A DNA stretch of 64,000 bases from Stomorhina lunata. Taxonomy: Eukaryota; Arthropoda; Insecta; Diptera; Rhiniidae. The translations under genes were made by a program, and so were the position numbers. Positions 11,180 to 21,814 of this stretch are shown here, piece after piece. The stretch spans positions 111,719,468-111,783,467 of the forward strand of contig OW121743.1 of the NCBI GenBank assembly GCA_933228675.1, written 5' to 3'. How positions within the stretch are numbered: the stretch's first letter is position 1; each line of letters opens with the position of its first letter. The notes below the pieces were generated by a model. It saw only the letters and a program-made list of their open reading frames with translations. It did no database searches and had not been told where the DNA came from.

Positions 11180-12383
11180 AAGGTTTCCCCACCAACATTT
11201 TTTGGTTTTATCAAAAAACTATTTATTACAATAATAAATAATTGTAATAAATTGGGATTCTTAGTGCAATACACTACAGTAAAACTTTTTAAAAAAATTT
11301 ACATCACGAATTTTCAATAAAAAGTTTTTGCATTCAAATTTTGTTTCTTTAAAGAATTTTACATCAAAAATTTTTTTTTATAAAAAATGTTCATCAAAAA
11401 CTTGATGTAAAATTTAACATCAAAAATTTTTATATGAAAAAATTGGATCAAGCATTTTTTATATATTTTTTTTATTAAAAATTTTACACCAAACATTTTT
11501 TTATGAAAAATCAATAAAAAAATTTGACCTCAAAAATTTTCATTGGAAAAATTGGATTCAATATTTTTTTTATTAAAATCTATCCCCCAATTAATAAACA
11601 AATTTTAAAATTATCAAATTCTTATAATTTGAAATTTGTATGGAAAATTTGAAAAAAATTGTAATAAATATTTTTTCATTATATATTTTTTTTCTATAAA
11701 AAATTTTTATCAAACATTTTGATATGAAAAATGTCCATAAAACTTTTTTGTACAATATTTTAAAATCAAGAACTTTTCGATAAAAAATTATGAGTAGAAA
11801 ATTTCCATGGAAATTTTGGAATTCACAAGAATTTTTTAAAAATTTTTTTATAATTTTTTTTTTTTAGAAAATTTTACTTGAAATTTTTCAATGAAGAAAA
11901 TTGCACCAAGAAATTTTATTGCTATAAGAAATTTTACATTAATCACTTTTTTGTAAAAATTTTCATCAAAAAATTGTTTACGAAAATTTTATATTAATAA
12001 TTTTTCTTAAAAATTTTACATCAATAATTTTTATAAGAAAGTGTTCATAAAAAATTTTTCTACAAAAATTTTGCCAAGAAATTTTCTTTGAAAAATTTTA
12101 CATCAAAAATTTGTATATGAAATTTTTACTAGAAATTTTTCCATAAAAAACTTGACTTCTTAAAAATTTTATTCAAGAAGTTTTTGGTTGAAATGTTTTA
12201 TCGAAAATTTTTCTATGAAAAAATTTACATCACGAATATTCAATAAAAAGTTTGGATCAAACATTTTTGCATTAAAATTTTGTTTCTTTAAAGAATTTTA
12301 CATCAAAATTTTTTTTTGTAAAAAATGTTCATCAAAAACTTGATGTAAAATTTAACATCAAAAATTTGTATATGAAAAAATGT

Positions 12384-12900
12384 ATATAAAAATTAATGTA
12401 TGTCCTTTATAGAATATTAAACTATACATTTGATAATATTATTATCTTAAGAAAAGTTGTTCCACTTGAGCAGACGATTATTATTAAGTTGGTATAACCA
12501 AGTTCCGATAGGTGGCGCCACTAACATTTGCTTAAAGTTAATTAAATCTAAAACTGTGGATTATGTAGATTATGCTGTGATCTTTGGCAGAGTTGTTGCG
12601 CATGAGCCGACGAAGGTTTCTATATTAGTATGACCAATTTTCGATAGATAGCGCCACTGAAAATTATTCAAAATTAATTAAATCGTAAACTATTCATTTG
12701 TTCACGCTATGATCCTTAGCAAAGTTGTTGCTTATAAGCCAACGAAGGTTTCTAAGTTAGAATGACCAATTTCCGACAGGTGGAGCCACTGAAAATTACT
12801 CAAAATTAATTAAATAAAGTGATTCAAAATTAATTAGATATTTATTTAATATCTTTCCTTTATATTTACTTTAGTTGGTGAAAAGCGTGCAGGGCATCAA
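12384..12900 (-). mobile_element. Helentron-like element, copy 2
   Basis: Reverse-oriented relative of 5553-6820. It begins with TATATAAAAATTAATGTATG and GTCCTTTATAGAATA, the reverse of the other copy's 3' end. It contains about three diverged ~125-bp units bearing GGTGGCGCCACT, GCGCATGAGCCGACGAAGG and CTTAGCAAAGTTGTTGC. It ends at GTTGGTG followed by GCAGGGCATC, corresponding to the CTATACCCTGC start of copy 1. It lacks the satellite S2 insertion. The call rests on the match to copy 1; the superfamily is inferred. Confidence 0.6.
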
Positions 12901-13600
12901 AAATTTTGCATAAAAAAAATTAAGAGAAGTTTAATATCAAAATACGATTTCGTAGAAGAACTTTATAAATTTAATATCAAAAATTCTTCTATGAAAATTA
13001 AACAATTTTAAATAATTGTTTTATAAAAATTTATATATAAAAAAAAATTTGTATAAAAATTTTCCATAAAAAATTTTTCATCCAAGATCGAAAACTTTCC
13101 TTATGAAAACTTTTCATCAATATGTTTTTTTTTCATTTTAATCATGAAGTTTTCTATGAAAAATTTTGTTCCGATAATTTGTATACCAAAGTTTATATTA
13201 AAAATGTTAAAAAATATTTGTGAAAAATTTTAAATAAAAAAATAATTTTATGTGAATAATTCTTGGATGAAAAATTTTGAATCAAAAATAATTTTTCTTT
13301 TAGTAATTTCAATTTCATTCAATTTTTTTTTTATGAAAATTTTACATATTTTTATTATTAATGACTATTTTTTTAGAGTTTTTCATCTAAGATTTTTAAA
13401 ATAAAACTTTTGATAAAAATTAAAAAAAAAAATATCGACAATTTGCTATGAAAAATTTTACTTCGACAATTTTTGTATCGAAATCTTACATCGAAAAATT
13501 TATATCAAAAATATTATCATCAAACATTTTTCCATACAGATTTTTTACATCAAAATTGTTTAAATTAGAAATCATAAACGATCAATAAAATTATTTAAAC
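12901..13600. repeat. Degenerate A/T satellite-like DNA
   Basis: Irregular repetition of AAAATTTT blocks with TATGAAAA, ATCAAAAA and CATCGAA linkers. It is similar to 10140-12383 but has no clean period. Probably an old, decayed array. No gene. Confidence 0.5.
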
Positions 13601-14850
13601 TTTATAGTACGAAATTTGGAAAATTTTATTTGTAAGCTTGTCATATCATTATTTTTCGTTTATGAATAAGGGGTGAAATTTTTACATTGAAAATTGTTAT
13701 TTTGAATATTTTTACACTGAAAATTTTCTTTCAGAAATTTTTTTTCTAAATTATTAAAAAGAGACTTAATAGATGATGCTATAAATTGAGTTCAAAGAAA
13801 AATTCTCTAGGGCTTAAAACTTTCTTTTCAAAAAGTTTTAAGTATTTTCTTCATTCCCTATGTACGAGTACAAAATGTTATGACGTATTTCCGCATTTGT
13901 TATGTGCGTCAATATATAAATATACAAAAAAAAAAACACACTTTCTACTTAATTTCAAGCAGCTAAAACATTAATGTTAACAAATTTATTAAGAAAATAT
14001 CCAAAACTTAGATTATTAACAATTTAAGTTATTTTCATATTTTTGAGTTTTTTTGTTAATTTTAAGAAACAAAGTATTTCCCCAAAATAAAATTTAAAAA
14101 ATTCAAAGCACGTTTTTTTATTCTTGAACATACTTTCGTGAATTAAAAACATACGTCAAATGAATTTGAAAATACTTTGAATGTATGCAAAATTATAGCG
14201 GGGTAACCAGATACGATAATACCAAACACGACATATGTATTAACATGAGATTTGTATGTACTTTATTTAAATATTAACACAAAAATTCAAATCAAGCGAA
14301 ATAAGAAGGAAACAATTTTTTTCTATTTTGCATATTTTTATATTATTTTTGTGTGTAATACAAAAGCATAAAGAGTGCAAACGCTTGATTTAAATATAAA
14401 TTACCCTTTAAGTTGAATATGATCCCAGAAAAAACAAGTGAATAAGGAATTTTGTAAAGAATAAAAATCCGTGAAGGTATTAAATTATAAAATAAAATGG
14501 ATATTATGTTGGAAATTTTCCATGAAGTGTAAGAAAATAAACGTATTTTTAATGGTGGGGAAACATATGATGAAAGATTAAGAGAGATGAAATATTAAGT
14601 GACATATTTTAAATATGAAAATGTTTATGTGGTTGTAAAAATAAAAGTGTCATGTTTGTAAGCTGAGATTTTCTTTAGTGATATTAATGTTAATCCTAAG
14701 CAGTTGGAAGCCCTTTTATCAAGGCTCATCAATGTTGAGATGATTTTAATTAACAAAAAAGTAGTTTTAATTATTTTAATAAATATAGGTATAAAGCTCC
14801 TAAAAGTAGGCAACAAAAATTAAATAGAGTAGAAATTCATTAGTAAAAGG
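13601..14850. other. AT-rich unique DNA
   Basis: No supported gene. Open frames of 62-63 codons (13786-13974 plus, 14625-14816 minus) carry no domain. One copy of the dispersed motif in reverse form lies at 14797-14816, immediately before a MITE pair. Confidence 0.55.
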
Positions 14851-15159
14851 CCAGGAGCCAAATTACCGCATTCGATATCGATCGAAAACTCTGACTTTTA
14901 AGCAAATATTGTAAAGTATACTTTAGGGATGTTCAAAGTTACTTCGATGCAAAAAGTTTATTGGTATCCATTTTGATTCGTTTTTAAATATAGTTCAATT
15001 AAAACTCTTTTACTATTGTTCATCTTTTAGCAAATAACTTAAAAAAATAGTAAACCATGCATCTTTTAAATAATTTTGATTATCCTTAAAGTATGCTATA
15101 CAAATGTTTTGAAAATATCTAAGACTTCGATCGATATCGAATGCGGTAAATTGGCCCCA
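14851..15159. mobile_element. CGATATCG-ended MITE, copy 1
   Basis: The left end GGAGCCAAATTACCGCATTC followed by GATATCGATCGAAAA is matched by the inverted right end TCGATCGATATCGAATGCGG followed by TAAATTGGCCCC. Further in, both arms carry the dispersed motif (GTATACTTTAGGGAT on the left, ATCCTTAAAGTATGCTA on the right). There is no coding. The same ends occur at 15155, 21815, 22558 and 51042. Its right end directly abuts the next copy. Confidence 0.75.
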
Positions 15160-15456
15160 GGGCCAAATCGCTGCATTCGATATCGACCAAAAACTGAAAC
15201 TTTTAAGTAAATATTGTGTAGCATACCTTAGGGATTTTCAAAATAATTTATTTTGCAAAAAGTTGTCAAAGTTTGTTTGTTAAAACATTTAGTTTAAATA
15301 AATTTGTTACTACACATCAGGAAACTTTTGACAAATAAGTTCCAATATAATAACTCATATTTTATATATTATTTAGGTTATCCTTAAAGTATGCTACACA
15401 AGTGGTACTGAAATATTTTAAATTTAGATCGTCAACGAATGCGGCGATTTTGACCC
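15155..15456. mobile_element. CGATATCG-ended MITE, copy 2
   Basis: Left end GGGCCAAATCGCTGCATTCG, right end GAATGCGGCGATTTTGACCC. The motif-bearing subterminal blocks are GTAGCATACCTTAGGGATT and ATCCTTAAAGTATGCTACAC. It is joined head to tail to copy 1 through a shared GGCCCCAGGGCC junction, suggesting insertion into the terminus of the first element or a tandem dimer. Confidence 0.75.
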
Positions 15457-15497
15457 TAATTCGATAAAATGATGTTGTAATACAGCTTATTACACAT

Positions 15498-15953
15498 TAG
15501 GGTGGGTCGTTTTTTTAACTTTTGTCTCTGATCGATTTCTAATAGTGAAATTATATGGCCAAATTATGTCAATCGGAAGTGTGCAAAATATTATTGATTT
15601 ATTTTTAGGATACGAGCCCGCGCAACGGGCCCAAAGTTTTTAGGATACGAGCCCGCGCAACGGGCCCAAAGTTTTTGAGCCCATTTGTATGGGGAAAACT
15701 AAGAGTATTTGCAGTTTTTGCTACATTTCGTCCATTTACAATTTATTTTAAAGAGAAAAGATAATGGAATCTAAAAGTGAACTAATGCAGCTTTAATCGA
15801 AGTCATTAATATTTGAAATCCATGAAACAGTTTTGAAGTTATTGCGATTTTCCCCCAAAAATTCGTATCCTTGACAATACTCCTAAGGATATACCGCTAG
15901 AAAAAACTATTAGAAGTCGATCAGAGACAAAAGGCAAAAAACGACACACCCTA
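15498..15953. mobile_element. hAT-type MITE with 8-bp target duplication
   Basis: The terminal inverted repeats begin TAGGGTGGGTCGTTTTTT and end AAAAAACGACACACCCTA. Complementarity continues about 50 bp inward through TGTCTCTGATCGA. The element is flanked by a perfect direct repeat TTACACAT at 15490-15497 and 15954-15961. An 8-bp duplication plus a TAGGG terminus fits the hAT superfamily. At 456 bp with no coding it is non-autonomous. It contains a GC-rich 35-bp tandem duplication at 15606-15675. Confidence 0.85.
15606..15675. repeat. 35-bp GC-rich direct duplication inside the hAT MITE
   Basis: Two exact consecutive copies of a unit starting TAGGATACGAGCCCGCGCAA. The second begins at 15641. 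The unit holds a small palindrome, GCCCGcgcaaCGGGC. It is unusually GC-rich for this window and recent, as there are no differences between the copies. Confidence 0.85.
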
Positions 15954-15961
15954 TTACACAT

Positions 15962-17320
15962 AAACGATACATTAGTACAGGGGCGTTACTGTGTATTTCG
16001 ATTCGAACAGTTTTACTTTCGAACCGAGATACGCAGTACTGAATATAATTGTTGAAAACAACTTAAACTTATATTCGTAGTGGAATAAAAAAAATTTGTC
16101 AGAGGCGCCTAAAAGTATACAAAACTAATTTCACAAAAATACATAAATTTCGTCTTAAGGAATTTAGAACCTAAATTAGTAGTTTTAATTACATAACAAT
16201 TAAAGCTTTTATCAGCATAAATAAAAATCTGGGGTATACTTCAAGGAGGTAAAAATTTAATACTTCTCAAAATATTTTCCACATATGACGGAAAATGTTA
16301 ATATAAAATTTTAGTAAACTTTATAGTATCATATAAACTTTGTCATCATTGAAATTAATATCTCTTTAATGAATTCATCAAATAATTGTACAAGTATCAT
16401 AAAATTTAATGCAAAACAACTAACAGCCATAAACATTTACTGCTCTATACTTGTACAACTAAATAAATACATTTAAATGTAAAATAAAGTAGTTGTAGCT
16501 TTTTTTTATAGTTATATGTCAAACACATTTAAAATCTACATCAATCCATAATAAGTGAATACCTTACCCCCTGCTACGGCTGATAATATCAACAACAAAG
16601 GCTCAGAACTTATACAAAGAAGAAGAAATATTAATAAATTCATATGAATTAAGGGAGAATAAAAATCTAAAATGAATTGTGACTTGTGAGTTGAGTGGTT
16701 AGTAACTAAGAATCGTTCAAACTCTAGTGGCTTATGAGTATAAAACACACGTGCTAAATTTATTAAAACGATTTCAAATGATTTCCTGCCACGAAACACC
16801 CTCCCCCACCAAAAATTCCAAATCGTAGCTAAAAATAAAAAAAAACAACCTAGAAAATTACTTATTTTTATTTTCACACATTATTCAAGTGTAGAGACAT
16901 AAGAGTAAAATGAATGTAAAGAATTGAATTATGGAAGTTAAGGGTATAATGAAAAACTTTAAGGAATAAAATCACTTATAAGATATTCGTTAAATACTGA
17001 TATGTATATGAAAGACATTTTTTAATTCAAATAAAGAAAGCATTCTTTGCGACGTCTGCTTAAGTAATTGTTAATGTGCATCATTATGTTAAAACATGGC
17101 TGTAGTAGTTGTGGTAGTTGTTAAACGTGTTCTGAATTTGTTTAGATTAGTGTCTTACAAACACTGACGTCTGTCATCTTCAAATACAAACTTACACATG
17201 TGAACGCACAATTGTTTACACTTAAGCCTATAGATAAATGTTTAAATTTAGGGTTTAATATTTTCTCCACTGTAACATATTTTTATTTGAACCCCCTAAA
17301 AATAGGCAACACATTTTTTT
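15962..17320. other. AT-rich unique DNA
   Basis: Contains motif copies at 16104-16124, 16231-16250 and 17293-17312. A 113-codon open frame at 16536-16877 (minus) is non-repetitive and hydrophobic at both ends but matches no family I know. I do not call it a gene. Nothing else is recognisable. Confidence 0.5.
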
Positions 17321-17770
17321 CTAAAAAATTTCAATAGAAAAATTTTCGATGCTAAATCTTTTTATAGAATATTTGTTATACAATTTTTTAAAGAAAAATT
17401 TTAGAAATACAATTTTTCAATAGAACAATTTTTGTTCTCGATTGTTTTCATATTTTAATAGAAAATTTTTTGATTAAAAATTTTTCAATAGAAACTTTTT
17501 TATAAAAAGTTTTTGAATATTGTTTGAATTTTTAAAATTTTTTTGATAGAACATTTTTTAATAGAAAATTTTTTGATTAAATATACAACACAATTTTTTA
17601 TAAGAAATTTCAATAGAAAAATTATGCATGCAAAATTCTTCAAAATTTTTTATATACAATTTTTGATAGAAAAATTTTAGATTTTTTCAACAGAAATTTT
17701 GTTTAATAAATTTTATATTTTTTAAAAGAAATTCTTCATACAATAATTTTTTAATGAAAAGTTATTGTTA

Positions 17771-17820
17771 TATGTGACCCGGTCTATGAAAAGGTCAAAA
17801 ACAAATTTTCGGGTCACATA
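17771..17820. mobile_element. TATGTGACCC foldback, internally deleted copy
   Basis: Inverted ends TATGTGACCC and GGGTCACATA enclose a short interior with GGTCTATGAAAAGGT. A fuller relative is at 22883-22995. It is embedded in the CAATAG satellite region. Confidence 0.6.
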
Positions 17821-18539
17821 TACTTTTTTAATAGAAAAATGTTTCATATAAGATTTTTGATAAAAAATTTTGTAATAGAACAATTTAAGATAAACAACAT
17901 TTAAAGATTTTTAAAACTTTTCAATAGAAACATTTTTTGTATACAATTTTTCAATAGCCAAATTTCAATGTAAAATATTTCAATAGAAACAATTTTAGTA
18001 TAAAATTTTTCAATCGAAAAATTTTTAGTATAAAAATTTTCAATCGAAAAATTTTTTATATAATTTGTTGATCCAAAATTTTTAATTTCATTTTTCTTAA
18101 CAGAAAAATTTTCAATAGAAAAATTTTGGACAAAAAAAATTTTTAATAGAAAATTTTTCGATATAAAATTTTTTAATAGAACAATTCAAAATCAAAATTT
18201 TTAAAACGGAACATTTTCGAATAGAACATTTTTTAAAGAAATTTTTTACAAGAAAATTTTTCAATAGAAAACATTTCGGTATAAAATTTTTAATGGAACA
18301 TTTTTACAATACAAAAATTTTCACTATAAAAAATTAAAAAAAAAAATCTTGAATAGAAAATATTAAGGTATAAATTTTTTAATAGAACATTTTCCGATAT
18401 AAAATTTTTATATAAAATTTTTCAATATACAAATTTTGAGTAGTAAAATTTTTCAATAAAAAAATTTTTAATATAAAATTTTTTATATACAAATTTTTAA
18501 TTAAAAAATTTTTAATAAAAAAATATTAATAGAAAAATT

Positions 18540-18955
18540 TTAATAAAAAAATTCTGATAAAGTTTTTCAATAAAAAAATTTTGATAAAATTTTTCAATAG
18601 AAAATTTTTGATAAAATTTTTCAATAGAAAAATTTTGATAAAATTTTTGAATAGAAAAATTTTGATAAAAATTTTCAATAGAAAAATTTCGATAAAATTT
18701 TTCAATAGAAAAATTTTGATAAAATTTTTCAATAGAAAAATTTTGATAAAATTTTTCAATAGAAAAATTTTGATAAAATTTTTCAATAGAAAAATTTTGA
18801 TAAAATTTTTCAATAGAAAAATTTTGATAAAATTTTTCAATAGAAAAATTTTGATAAAATTTTTCAATAGAAAAATTTTGATAAAATTTTTCAATAGAAA
18901 AATTTTGATAAAATTTTTCAACAGAAAAATTTTGATAAAACCTTTCAATAGAAAA
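18540..18955. repeat. Satellite array C core, 27-bp period
   Basis: Unit GAT-A4-T5-C-AATAG-A5-T4, 27 bp, about 15 copies and nearly invariant in 18690-18920. The period is nine codons, so any frame that is open in one unit stays open throughout. This yields ~145-codon frames on both strands encoding nine-residue repeats, which I regard as spurious. Confidence 0.92.
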
Positions 18956-20035
18956 ATAGAAATTTTTCGATACAAAATTTTAAAATTTTCTGAAGAAAAA
19001 TTAAATTTTTTTCAATAGAAAATTCTTATATAAAAAACTTAATAGAAAAATTTCAACAGAAAATTTTTAAATAGAAAAATTTCAATAGAAAATTTTTTTA
19101 TAAAAAAAGTTTTTTATAAAAAAAGTTTTTTATAAAAAAAGTTTTTTATAAAAAAATTTTAGTTAAAACCTTTTTTAATAGAATATTTTTAAATATAAAA
19201 ATCTCAGTAGAAGAATTTTTCGATATAAAATTTTGAATATAAAATTTTTGGTTTTAAAATTTTAAATAGGAAATTTTTCATTATTAAATTTATTATTTGA
19301 AACTTTCCGATATCAAATTTTCAATATAACATTTTTTAATAAAAAATGTTCATTATTAAAATTTTTAATACAAAAATTTTCATAGAAAAATTTTAAATAG
19401 AAAATTTTCATAGAAAAATTTTAAATAGAAAATTTTTCAAAATAAAAATTTTTAATAGAAAATTCTTAAAAGAAATTTTTTGTAGAAAATTTTTCAAAAA
19501 AAAATTTTGAATAGAAAATTTTTCACAAGAAAAATTTTGAATAGAAAAATTTTTTAAACTAAATTTTTTAAATTTTCTATAGAAAAATATTCCATTTAAA
19601 TTTTTTCAAGAGAAAAATTTTTGAATAAAAATAAAATTGAATATAAAATTTTTAAATAGAAAAATTTCGATAGAGAAGTGTTTAAAGAAAAAATTTTCGG
19701 TATTAAGTTTTAATTAGAACATTTTATGTTGGAAACTTTTCGATACAAACAATTTTTTTTTAATTTTCTATAGAAAAATATTTAACTAAAATTTTTTCAA
19801 TAGAAATAAAAAAAAAATAATAGAAAATTTTAAAATCGAAAAATTTTAATATAAAAATTTTTGAACTTAAAATTTTTCGTTTTAAAATTTTAAATAGAAA
19901 ATTTTTTATTATTTAATTTTATATAAGAAATTTTTCAATGTAAAATTTTTTGATGTAAAATTTTTCAATGGAAATTTATCAATATGAAATTTTTTAAAAG
20001 AAAAATTTGTGAATTTTTCATTATAAAACTTTTTC

Positions 20036-20129
20036 GTTGATGGTCGTGGGTTCGAGTCGGGCTTAGGTTCATGTCATAATTTTTTTGTTTTTAACATAAA
20101 TTCTGGTTCAATTAAAATTAATTTCTTTC
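20036..20129 (+). mobile_element. Foldback element with B-box-like arm, copy 2
   Basis: Contains GATGGTCGTGGGTTCGAGTC followed by GGGCTTAGGTTCATGTCATA (20040-20079), the inner left arm of the element at 10757. After a short T-rich gap comes AACATAAATTCTGGTTCAAT (20093-20112), the inverted outer arm. The two loci together show that the intact element was a long inverted repeat. Each copy has lost a different part. Confidence 0.65.
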
Positions 20130-20230
20130 AATAAAATTTTTTCTGTAAAAAAAAATTTCGATATAAATTTTTTCAATATAAACATTTTCTATATAAACTT
20201 TTTTAAGGATATACAATTTTTCAATAGAAA

Positions 20231-20696
20231 TGTTATAACATCTGTGAAGAGAATATTGTTCGTTATATCATTATTTTTCATTATATAATTTTTCGATATA
20301 TACATTTTTTTATAAGAAAAATTTTCTTTACAAAATTTTTATATACAAAAGTGTTAGATTAAAATTTTCTAATAAAAATATTTAAATATGTTTTAAAACA
20401 TATTTTTATATAAAATTGTTCAATTGAAAAATCCGACTTTAAATGTGCCAACTTTTTGAAACCCCTTTACAGTGCTTTTGTCTTTAGTTGCCAAAAAAAG
20501 TAAAAACAAAATTGTGGGAAGAAAAAACAAAACACATGAACCTGAAGAATGATTAAATCCGTTTAGGTAACAATTTTCGCTTTATTTTGATATTTTGAAT
20601 AGACATTATAATTCGTATTAAGTTTGTCTTACAAATTAGAAATAAAAACAAAAAAAATAGTTTTTAATTTGACTAGAATTAGAGATACAACTTCTG
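20231..20696. other. AT-rich unique DNA
   Basis: No gene. ACATGAACCTGA near 20533 matches the end of the foldback arm at 10850-10862. It may be a remnant, which would place foldback pieces on both sides of this gap, but 12 bases is weak evidence. Confidence 0.4.
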
Positions 20697-20815
20697 ATAA
20701 TAATGGACTAACCAACCATTAAGGAAAGGTTATCCTCAACAACATTTTTTTGGTTTTATTGACAAAATTGTTTCTTACAATGATAAATAACTGTAATAAA
20801 TTGTTATCTTTTTTA
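20697..20815 (+). mobile_element. Relic of the ribozyme-bearing palindrome arm
   Basis: Aligns with 11145-11270 through GACTAACCAACCATTAAGG, GGAAAGGTTATCCTCAACAA, TTTTTTTGGTTTTATTGACA and AATAACTGTAATAAATTG. The bases corresponding to CGAAACGCGTCG of the hammerhead are deleted, so no ribozyme could form. Old, diverged single arm. Confidence 0.75.
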
Positions 20816-21814
20816 AGAAAAAAAATTATAAAAAGTTTGTCAACAGAAAAAATGTTGATACAAAGTTTTCCAACAAATAAAAGATTTCGATATAAAATAA
20901 AACCAATTACGACACAAAATTGTTTAGTAGAAAAATCAAAAGAAACGTAAATTGAGTCCTTGGTGTACACAAACCACTAAATCATCAATGTATGCGTAAG
21001 TACTTAAAGAACAGTATGAAAACCACTTTTTTACTAAACATAAGAAAGAAATACAAACGAAGCTGTTAATGATGATGCCTTTTTCTTTCATATATATATA
21101 TATATTATAATACAAATATATGTATATATACAATATATAAACATATACATAAGTACGTACATTACATTTACATATAAATAAATTTATATATTTACCTTGC
21201 CTGTATAAGTGTGTAGATTTGAGTCTGATAAATTATTTTTAATAATGTATGATTGATATTCACTAAACGCTTTATGGTTAGTTCTTTAACCAACAACAAA
21301 GCAGCTTTAGTTTAGTATTTTATTTATGTACTAATAAAATATTTAAGGTTCCAGGGAAGAGTATAAAAAAATATGTATATGTACGTATGCTAAATATTCA
21401 ATTGTGTATAAAATAAATTATGTATAATGTTAAAAATAAAAACATTTGATACCAGTAAAAATAACAGCATGAGTAAAAACAGCTGAGAGAATACTTCTAA
21501 TATAGTGTATAATAAATTTGCTTAGCATACTTATTTGGTTTTTATTTGTATATACATGATATTACATATTTTTAGGCTGAATAGGAAAAAAAACAATCTT
21601 ATCGCTAAATGATTGATGTGTAGAGCAAAGATAAAGATTTAGGTGTTTATTTATAGGCAGTAGGTTTATTAAGTTTGGGGTTCAAAATTCTCCCCTAAAA
21701 TTGAATTTAATAAGATTTCATATTAATCTGCGTTGTATACTTTTCGAGAAAAATATCACAAAAGTTTTAAAAATATTAAGAACAAATTTTTATCTACTTC
21801 AGGGAAATTAATGT
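20816..21814. other. AT-rich unique DNA with TA/CATA microsatellite
   Basis: A TATATA/CATATA simple repeat lies at about 21090-21180. The remainder shows no domain. Open frames at 20719-20970 and 20936-21133 (minus) are low-complexity or unremarkable. Confidence 0.55.

Larger units (their letters stand above)
10945..11292. mobile_element. Near-perfect palindrome, Penelope-like or retrozyme-like terminal repeats
   Basis: Two 166-bp arms (10945-11110 and 11127-11292) are complementary with one visible mismatch (11049 against 11188). They flank a 16-base spacer at 11111-11126. Each arm carries a complete hammerhead ribozyme pointing outwards. Related fragments lie at 20697-20815 (one arm, ribozyme deleted) and 51465-51595 (outer arm plus flank). 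Homology with 51465 extends left of the arm to about 10905, so the parent element is longer than the palindrome. Ribozymes of this minimal stem III type are known from Penelope-like element terminal repeats and retrozymes. No reverse transcriptase is present, so assignment to either is inference. Confidence 0.75.
10140..12383. repeat. Degenerate CATCAA-type A/T repeat with internal segmental duplication
   Basis: Loose ~28-30-bp repetition of A(n)T(n) blocks with ACATCAA or ATATGAAA linkers. Superimposed is a direct duplication. The segment about 10315-11420 matches about 11655-12365, sharing long stretches such as GATATGAAAAATGTCCATAA (10377, 11723) and TTCAAGAAGTTTTTGGTTG. The first copy is interrupted at about 10757-11292 by mobile elements that the second copy lacks. 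Confidence 0.7.
17321..20230. repeat. Satellite region C (CAATAG/GAT type), mostly degenerate
   Basis: A long tract of A(n)T(n) blocks with CAATAG, GATA and ATATAAA linkers. Only 18540-18955 is regular. A 16-bp simple array (four copies of TAAAAAAAGTTTTTTA-like units) occurs at 19093-19160. Two small foldback elements are embedded (17771-17820, 20036-20129). No gene. Confidence 0.75.

Noticed and set aside
18526..19018. Overlapping ~145-149-codon open frames on both strands with nine-residue repeats
   Set aside because: The 27-bp satellite period is exactly nine codons, so open frames propagate automatically on both strands. There is no signal, domain or codon bias beyond the repeat.
20531..20545. 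ACATGAACCTGA as a remnant right arm of the foldback
   Set aside because: Only 12 matching bases. Noted as weak support but not called as a feature.
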